Positions 12,411 through 17,420 of a stretch of DNA of 17,420 bases are shown one piece after another. Numbering within the stretch: the stretch's first letter is position 1; every line of letters starts with the position of its first letter. Source of the DNA: CAZXFG01 sp964640515 (GTDB lineage Bacteria > Patescibacteriota > Patescibacteriia > Magasanikbacterales > GWA2-37-8); NCBI GenBank assembly GCA_964640515.1, contig CAZXFG010000011.1, positions 1 to 17,420 of the forward strand. Reading direction: 5' to 3'. The position numbers were made by a program, and so were the translations under genes. Below the pieces are notes generated by a model. It saw only the letters and a program-made list of their open reading frames with translations. It was not told where the DNA came from and did not search any database.

Positions 12411-14048
12411 ATGGCTAAACAAATTAAATATAGCGAAGAAGCTCGTCAGGCCTTATTGCGCGGTGTCAATATTTTGGCCAATGCCGTAAAAATCACTTTG
12501 GGTCCCAAAGGCCGCAATGTGGTTTTAGAAAAGGGTTATGGCGCGCCGACCATCACTAAAGACGGTGTGACCGTGGCCAAAGAAATTGAAGTGGAAGACA
12601 AATTTGAGAATGCTGGCGTAGAACTCGTGAAAGAGGTGGCCAGCAAAACCAATGATGATGTGGGCGACGGCACTACTACCGCCACGGTTTTGGCGCAAGC
12701 CATTGTGCGCGAGGGTTTAAAAAATGTGACGGCCGGCGCCAATCCGGTGGCTTTGAAGCGCGGTATTGATAAGTGTGTGGAAGCTATCGTCAAAGAAATG
12801 AAAGAAAAAATCGCCAAGCCGGTGGAACAAGATGAAATTGCCGATGTGGCCGCTATTTCCGCCAATGATAAAGAAATCGGCCGGAAAATCGCCGATGCCA
12901 TGAAAGAAGTGGGCAAGGATGGCGTGATTACCGTGGAAGAATCCCCGTCTTTTGGCATGGAGATTGAAACCGTGCAAGGCATGCGTTTTGACAAGGGCTA
13001 TGTGTCCGCTTACATGGTGACCAACACCGAACGCATGGAGGCCGAATATTCCGACCCGTATATTTTAATTACCGATAAAAAAGTGTCTTCTGTCCATGAT
13101 GTTTTGCCGCTATTGGAAAAATTAGCGCAAAGCGGCAAGAAAGAGTTGGTGATTATCGCCGATGAAGTAGAGGGCGAGGCCTTGGCCACTTTTGTGGTAA
13201 ATAAATTGCGCGGCACTTTCAATGTGTTGGCCGTGAAAGCCCCGGGCTTCGGCGACAGACGCAAAGAAATGTTGCAGGACATCGCCGTATTGACCGGCGG
13301 CCGCGTGATTACCGAAGAAGGGGGTTTGAAATTGGAAAATGCCACGATTGAGGATTTGGGGCGCGCCCATAAAGTGATTGCCACCAAAGATAATACCACG
13401 GTGGTCAAAGGCGCCGGCGAACAAAAAGAAATTCAGGACCGCGTGGCTCAAATTAAGAAAATGATTGAGCAGACTGACAGTGATTTTGATAAAGAAAAAT
13501 TACAAGAACGCTTGGCCAAATTATCCGGCGGGGTGGCTATCATCAAAGTCGGCGCGGCCACGGAAACTGAAATGAAAGAAATAAAGCATCGCATTGAAGA
13601 TGCCGTAGGCGCTACCAAAGCCGCGGTGGAAGAGGGTGTGGTGCCGGGAGGCGGCGTGGCTTTATTGCGCGCGGTTAAAGCTTTAGACGGTTTGCAATTG
13701 GAAGCTGAAGAGGCCGTGGCTGTAAATATTTTACGCCGCGCTTTAGAAGAGCCGTTACGCCAGATAGCGGAAAATGCCGGCGTGGATGGCGCGGTGGTAA
13801 CTGAAGAAGTGAAGAAAAATTCCGGCAATTACGGCTATAATGCCGCTACCGGAAAATATGAAGATATGGTTAAGGCCGGTATTATTGACCCGGCTAAAGT
13901 GGCTCGCTTCGCTTTGCAAAATGCCGCCAGTATCGCCGGCATGTTCTTGACCACTGAAGCGGTAGTTACGGATATTCCAAAAAAAGAAGAGCCGCATATA
14001 CCTCCGATGGGCGGAGGAATGGGCGGCGGCATGGGTGGAATGTACTAA
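12411..14048 (+). CDS. groL: chaperonin GroEL
   Basis: The 60-kDa ring chaperonin that folds proteins with GroES in an ATP cycle. The 545 residues contain the ATP-binding TLGPKGRNVVLEKGYGAPTI and NDDVGDGTTTATVLAQAI, the apical domain with KAPGFGDRRKEMLQDIAVLT, the conserved AAVEEGVVPGGGVALLRA, and a C-terminal Gly-Met tail (MGGGMGGGMGGMY). Length and motifs are those of a normal GroEL and I see no missing residue. It follows groS after 133 nt that contain a palindromic repeat and has no Shine-Dalgarno; control is probably through the CIRCE-like operator upstream of groS. A strong terminator follows. Confidence 0.97.
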   Translation: MAKQIKYSEEARQALLRGVNILANAVKITLGPKGRNVVLEKGYGAPTITKDGVTVAKEIEVEDKFENAGVELVKEVASKTNDDVGDGTTTATVLAQAIVREGLKNVTAGANPVALKRGIDKCVEAIVKEMKEKIAKPVEQDEIADVAAISANDKEIGRKIADAMKEVGKDGVITVEESPSFGMEIETVQGMRFDKGYVSAYMVTNTERMEAEYSDPYILITDKKVSSVHDVLPLLEKLAQSGKKELVIIADEVEGEALATFVVNKLRGTFNVLAVKAPGFGDRRKEMLQDIAVLTGGRVITEEGGLKLENATIEDLGRAHKVIATKDNTTVVKGAGEQKEIQDRVAQIKKMIEQTDSDFDKEKLQERLAKLSGGVAIIKVGAATETEMKEIKHRIEDAVGATKAAVEEGVVPGGGVALLRAVKALDGLQLEAEEAVAVNILRRALEEPLRQIAENAGVDGAVVTEEVKKNSGNYGYNAATGKYEDMVKAGIIDPAKVARFALQNAASIAGMFLTTEAVVTDIPKKEEPHIPPMGGGMGGGMGGMY

Positions 14049-14060
14049 AAATCAATTAAG

Positions 14061-14096
14061 AAAACGCCTCGATGAATTGTCGGGGCGTTTTTATTT
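14061..14096 (+). terminator. intrinsic terminator of groL
   Basis: AAAACGCC/GGCGTTTT arms with an inner CGA/TCG and one mismatch, followed by TTTTTATTT. The tail of the T-rich run overlaps the -35 box of the next promoter. Confidence 0.8.
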
Positions 14097-14123
14097 GCTA
14101 TTTTTAAAAAAATTGAGTAGAAT
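14095..14123 (+). promoter_or_regulatory. promoter of the SMEP-CA-prfB-tsaC run
   Basis: TTGCTA (14095-14100), 17-nt spacer, TAGAAT (14118-14123). The predicted start near 14130 leaves about 4 nt before the ATG at 14134, an almost leaderless transcript. Confidence 0.6.
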
Positions 14124-14133
14124 ACATATTACT

Positions 14134-14625
14134 ATGATAGATTCATTGGTAGGTTTTTTTTCTCAATTTCCACCTTGGCTGGCCACCATCCTCATGGCCA
14201 TGACTCCGGTAGGAGAATTACGCCTCGCTATTCCCGTGGCTGTTTTAGGTTATCACTTGCCAATCTGGCAGGTTTTTATTTTATCAGTGCTGGGAAATTT
14301 TATCCCGGTGGCGGTGATCCTTTTGTTCGCGGGGAAATTTCATAAATGGGTGGAAAGTAAATCAGGATTTTTTAATAGGGGTTGGATCAACGCTTTAGCC
14401 CGAGCGCAGAAAAAATTCTCCGGCGATTATAAAAAATACGGCCTGGTCGGCTTGATGATTTTTATCGGCATCCCTTTGCCGATGACCGGCGCTTATACCG
14501 GAGCGTTAGCCGCCTTTGTTTTTGGCATTTCTTTCAAACAGTCGTGGATTTATGTTTTGGGAGGTTTGTTGATATCGGGGATAATTACCATTTTGCTGAC
14601 AGTGGGCGTGGGTAAAATGTTTTAA
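14134..14625 (+). CDS. small multidrug-export-type membrane protein (COG2426 / Sm_multidrug_ex)
   Basis: A 163-residue membrane protein of the family named after putative small multidrug export proteins; a transport role has been proposed for it but is weakly supported. The signature AMTPVGELRLAIPVAVLGYH lies near the N-terminus and IGIPLPMTGAYTGALAAFVF in the second half, each in a hydrophobic segment. About five helices are seen, with one basic cytoplasmic-looking loop (NALARAQKKFSGDYKKYG). The ATG at 14134 fits the family start and the promoter; an in-frame extension to 14035 would overlap groL and run through its terminator. It leads a run of five tightly spaced genes, with 7 nt to the next. 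Confidence 0.88.
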   Translation: MIDSLVGFFSQFPPWLATILMAMTPVGELRLAIPVAVLGYHLPIWQVFILSVLGNFIPVAVILLFAGKFHKWVESKSGFFNRGWINALARAQKKFSGDYKKYGLVGLMIFIGIPLPMTGAYTGALAAFVFGISFKQSWIYVLGGLLISGIITILLTVGVGKMF

Positions 14626-14632
14626 TTTTTTT

Positions 14633-15478
14633 ATGTCTCATGATAATTTTTTGGATGAAGCTTGGAAAAAAGAGGAGGGGTTGGTAAAAAAAATAGTTAT
14701 TTCCGGTTCCGCGCAAGAATTATACGATTCTATTCCCAATAAAGAAAAGATGGCTCCGATCGGCGGAGAGACGCTGGAAATTATCTGCATGGACGGGCGT
14801 TTTGATGAACGCGGTAAAGACGGCCATGTATTCGCGCGCGATGGCGGGCAAGGTATTTTACGGGACAAAGACGGGGTGGAAAAGATCGCCGATGGGTATG
14901 TCAAAGCGGCTCTGGAATTGGGAGTGGGCGCTATCCGGCTGACCAGTCATGGAGATTGCGGCGCCTGGGGATTGAGCGGGAAAAATCAGGCCGAGGGAGA
15001 GAAATATTATGAAAATCTCCGCGCTACGCTTGTCCATCAGATAGCCGTGGCCGGATTGCCGATTAAAGTGGTGCTGGAGCATATTCCCGATGATGAAGCC
15101 AACAAAGAAGGCAGGGGACTTTGCCGGCCGCATATTGAGCGCGCCGCGTATTATGTTTTCGCGCCATCTTTTAATCCGCAGGCCGTTGCAGGTTTACCGA
15201 CCGGATTTGTAATCAGCCGGGAATATTTTACGCCGGAATACGCCGTAACTAACATCGCTATTGCCATTAAAATCGCTTTTGGCGGTCATGGATTTGGTAA
15301 AAGATTCACAGCCGAACAGCCGTTTTTGTTAGTGGCCGTGGCCGACAGCGAAGAAAAATCGGCGGAAGCTGAAAAGGAATTGGAGTCGGCCAAAAGAGAA
15401 GCCATGGAAAAATATTTACCAAACGATCCGGAAGCGATGAATAAAATATTGGCGACCGGAATGATAGTTGGGAGTTAA
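14633..15478 (+). CDS. beta-carbonic-anhydrase-like protein
   Basis: A 281-residue soluble protein. CMDGR (C52, D54, R56) fits the zinc-binding Cys-x-Asp-x-Arg motif of beta-carbonic anhydrases, and HGDCG (H106, C109) fits the His-x-x-Cys-Gly motif. The distance from the first Cys to the His, 54 residues, is near that in E. coli Can (56, from memory). HVFARDGGQGIL lies where the family has its conserved RNAG-type segment. All expected zinc ligands and the Asp/Arg pair are present, so CO2 hydration is plausible. The remaining sequence, including a longer N-terminus and an acidic, helical C-terminus, is not that of typical enzymes, so another zinc-dependent activity is possible. Its stop codon is immediately followed by the prfB start. 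Confidence 0.72.
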   Translation: MSHDNFLDEAWKKEEGLVKKIVISGSAQELYDSIPNKEKMAPIGGETLEIICMDGRFDERGKDGHVFARDGGQGILRDKDGVEKIADGYVKAALELGVGAIRLTSHGDCGAWGLSGKNQAEGEKYYENLRATLVHQIAVAGLPIKVVLEHIPDDEANKEGRGLCRPHIERAAYYVFAPSFNPQAVAGLPTGFVISREYFTPEYAVTNIAIAIKIAFGGHGFGKRFTAEQPFLLVAVADSEEKSAEAEKELESAKREAMEKYLPNDPEAMNKILATGMIVGS

Positions 15479-16555
15479 ATGTTTATGGAACGCTTAAAAA
15501 TATTACAAACCAAAATTATTGAGACCAAGACGCTGTTGAAATTAGATGAATTAAAAAAAAAGATGGGCCGATTGTCGGCTGAAATGAACAGGCCGGATTT
15601 TTGGGAAGACCAGGAATTGGCGCAAGCCATATCCCAGGATTATCAGAATATTAAAGATGAGGTGGAGAAGTGGGCGGAGATTGAGGGCCAGGTGAATGAT
15701 CTTTTGGATTTAGTCAAAAGCGGCGATGAGTCCATAAAAGAAGAAATAGAAAAGCAAACCGCGGAATTGGAGCGAAAATATTCCGAGTATGAATTTTTTC
15801 TTTTACTTAACGGACCATACGACGACAAAAGCGCCATTGTGGCCGTCCACGCCGGCTCCGGAGGCACGGAAGCCCAAGATTGGGCCGAGATGTTAACCCG
15901 CATGATTCTGCGTTTTTCCGAAAAAATGCGCTGGAAAATAAAAGTTATTGATGAATCGCGCGGAGCTGAAGCGGGTTATAAATCTATTATGTTTGAGGTA
16001 AAAGGCCGTCATGCCTATGGCTATTTGAAATCCGAACATGGGGTGCATCGTCTGGTGCGGATTTCGCCTTTTGACGCGGAAAAAATGCGTCATACCTCTT
16101 TTGCCCTGATTGAGGTCTTGCCTGAATTGGATAAGGAGATTAAAATAGAGATTGCGCCCCAGGACCTGCGGATAGACACTTTTATGGCCGGCGGACACGG
16201 AGGGCAAAGCGTCAACACCACTTATTCGGCCGTGCGCATCGTGCACGCGCCTTCCGGGATTAGCGTGCAATGCCAGAATGAGCGTTCGCAGGCGCAGAAC
16301 AAAGAAACCGCCATGAAAATTTTACGGGCCAAACTGTATCGTTTGGAAGAAGAGAAAAAGGCCAAAGAAAAAAATGAATTGCGCGGAGAATATAAATCGG
16401 CCGAATGGGGAAATCAGATTCGTTCCTATGTCTTGCATCCGTATCATATGGTAAAGGACCACCGGACAGAATACGAAAGCGCCGATCCGGAAGGAGTATT
16501 GGAAGGGAATTTATTATCTTTAAGTGAATCTTATCTGCGTTGGATAAAAAAGTAA
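15479..16555 (+). CDS. prfB: peptide chain release factor 2
   Basis: RF2 recognises UAA and UGA stop codons and releases the finished chain. The 358 residues contain the helical N-terminal domain, HAGSGGTEAQDWAEMLTRM, the SPF anticodon-like tripeptide of RF2 (RISPFDAEKMRHTSF, 196-198), the catalytic GGQ (MAGGHGGQSVNTTYSAVR, 241-243), and the C-terminal RSYVLHPYHMVKDHRTEYES. The single uninterrupted reading frame shows no internal UGA, so the programmed +1 frameshift found in many prfB genes is absent. The start directly abuts the stop of the carbonic-anhydrase-like gene; a second ATG at 15485 (MERL) is an equally good start. Confidence 0.96.
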   Translation: MFMERLKILQTKIIETKTLLKLDELKKKMGRLSAEMNRPDFWEDQELAQAISQDYQNIKDEVEKWAEIEGQVNDLLDLVKSGDESIKEEIEKQTAELERKYSEYEFFLLLNGPYDDKSAIVAVHAGSGGTEAQDWAEMLTRMILRFSEKMRWKIKVIDESRGAEAGYKSIMFEVKGRHAYGYLKSEHGVHRLVRISPFDAEKMRHTSFALIEVLPELDKEIKIEIAPQDLRIDTFMAGGHGGQSVNTTYSAVRIVHAPSGISVQCQNERSQAQNKETAMKILRAKLYRLEEEKKAKEKNELRGEYKSAEWGNQIRSYVLHPYHMVKDHRTEYESADPEGVLEGNLLSLSESYLRWIKK

Positions 16556-16561
16556 TTTAGT

Positions 16562-17200
16562 ATGTTGGTTTTGGAAAAGGAACAATTGGAAGAAGCGGCG
16601 AAAATGTTGCGTGATGGCAAAACTTTGGTTTTTCCCACGGAAACTTCTTATGGTTTGGGTTGCGACGCGACTAATCAGAAAGCCGTTGATAAAATTTTTC
16701 AAATCAAGGGCCGCGCTTTTGACAAACCTTTAATAGTAATAGCGCCCGATGTGCTTATGGCTAGAAAATATTTGGCCTGGAACAGTTTTTTAGACAAGAT
16801 ATCCATCAAATATTGGCCGGGCGCGGTTACGGTGGTGGCTGACTATATCGGCGATATTTTAAAAAAAGGATTGGGTAAAATCCCTAAAGAATACATGTTA
16901 GCCAATGGCGTGGTTTCAGTTAAAGGCACTTTGGCTATCCGGGTTACCTCTCATCCGGCGGCTAAATTTTTAGCCGAACGATTGGGCCGGCCGGTGGTGG
17001 CGACTTCAGCCAACATTTCCGGGACCGGGGATTTATACGATGACCGGGAAGTTATTAAAACATTTTTGGAGAAAAGCGTCGCCCCCGACCTTTTTTTAAA
17101 TTACGGCGTTTTACCCAAAGCCAAGCCGACTACCGTGGTGAGTGTGACGCAGGGCAAGGTGGAGACTTTGCGTTCAGGCGACATTACCATTGAAATTTAA
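16562..17200 (+). CDS. tsaC: L-threonylcarbamoyladenylate synthase (Sua5/YrdC/YwlC family)
   Basis: Makes threonylcarbamoyl-AMP from threonine, bicarbonate and ATP, the first step of the t6A modification at position 37 of ANN-decoding tRNAs. The 212 residues cover a single YrdC domain: TLVFPTETSYGLGCDATN, IKGRAFDKPLIV, YWPGAVTVV, LAIRVTSHPAAKFLAERLGR and VVATSANISGTGD. The C-terminal Sua5 domain is absent, so it is of the TsaC type. It lies 6 nt after prfB. Because the enzyme uses bicarbonate, a carbonic-anhydrase-like gene two positions upstream is noteworthy, but a functional link is speculative. Confidence 0.94.
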   Translation: MLVLEKEQLEEAAKMLRDGKTLVFPTETSYGLGCDATNQKAVDKIFQIKGRAFDKPLIVIAPDVLMARKYLAWNSFLDKISIKYWPGAVTVVADYIGDILKKGLGKIPKEYMLANGVVSVKGTLAIRVTSHPAAKFLAERLGRPVVATSANISGTGDLYDDREVIKTFLEKSVAPDLFLNYGVLPKAKPTTVVSVTQGKVETLRSGDITIEI

Positions 17201-17203
17201 ACA

Positions 17204-17420
17204 ATGAATCGTCATTTCTCTATTTTTTTTATGGTCAGTATCTTAGCGGCCGGAATTTTGTTATACAACTATCACGCGGTAAGTTTATCCTTGGATACCC
17301 GGGCCATCAATGATGTCAGCAGTATGGCCGGAGTGGAGGCGGATCGGGTAAAACCGGAACGGCAGACCGTGAAAGGCGTCTATCTGACCGCCTATTCAGC
17401 GGGCAATAAGGCCAAAATGA
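17204..17420 (+). CDS. secreted putative glycoside hydrolase (DUF4015 type), 5' part only
   Basis: The last 217 nt open a gene that runs off the window. The 72 visible residues start with a basic tip and hydrophobic signal-anchor (MNRHFSIFFMVSILAAGILL), followed by a linker and KGVYLTAYSAGNKAKM. The KGVYLTxxxAG pattern is what I recall at the beginning of the DUF4015 / putative glycoside hydrolase domain common in bacteria with reduced genomes. It starts 3 nt after the tsaC stop, so it belongs to the same transcription unit. The family call rests on one short motif. Confidence 0.6.
   Translation, partial: MNRHFSIFFMVSILAAGILLYNYHAVSLSLDTRAINDVSSMAGVEADRVKPERQTVKGVYLTAYSAGNKAKM

Noticed and set aside
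14035..14133. Upstream in-frame start for the SMEP gene
   Set aside because: It overlaps the groL end, crosses the groL terminator and adds a polar stretch; the family start matches 14134.
15479..15560. Programmed +1 frameshift in prfB
   Set aside because: The gene reads without interruption from its start; no in-frame UGA with the usual slippery context occurs.

Overview
The window is a compact stretch of bacterial chromosome with moderate GC content (one 100-N gap) that looks like a member of the Candidatus Patescibacteria / CPR. That assignment is inferred from the mix of genes: an archaeal-type UMP kinase, a GyrB with an intein, a long O-antigen-ligase-like membrane protein, very short spacers, and almost no Shine-Dalgarno sequences. 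UGA is used as an ordinary stop and release factor 2 is present, so I see no reason to invoke an altered genetic code.

Layout. On the minus strand, positions 88-3425 hold gyrB, interrupted inside its TOPRIM domain by an intein with an HNH endonuclease core; the assembly gap lies inside the intein. Divergent from gyrB is a membrane protein of unknown function followed by rodA (3502-5613). Then come rsmE, a small zinc-ribbon protein with bL25 (rplY), and, converging on rplY, a short rpmB (bL28) gene at 7645-7818. An M50 membrane metalloprotease, a 110-bp palindromic element and an archaeal-type pyrH follow (7907-9439).

Positions about 9440-11870 differ from the rest. Two very small, GC-rich genes (about 73% and 61% GC by hand count), each with its own consensus promoter, a structured leader, a strong GGAGG-type ribosome binding site and several downstream hairpins, flank one O-antigen-ligase-like gene. 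That gene carries three in-frame copies of a palindromic repeat. A fourth copy sits between groS and groL.

The last part holds a groS-groL operon behind a variant CIRCE operator (11873-14048), then a tightly packed run: a small multidrug-export-type membrane protein, a beta-carbonic-anhydrase-like protein, prfB (RF2), tsaC, and the start of a glycoside-hydrolase-like DUF4015 gene cut by the window end.

Regulation that can be read directly: several housekeeping promoters place the predicted transcription start within about 0-13 nt of the start codon (leaderless or nearly so), whereas the two GC-rich genes use long structured leaders with Shine-Dalgarno sites. The most unusual material is the pair of GC-rich cassettes with their RNA structures, and the palindromic elements tolerated inside a coding sequence.
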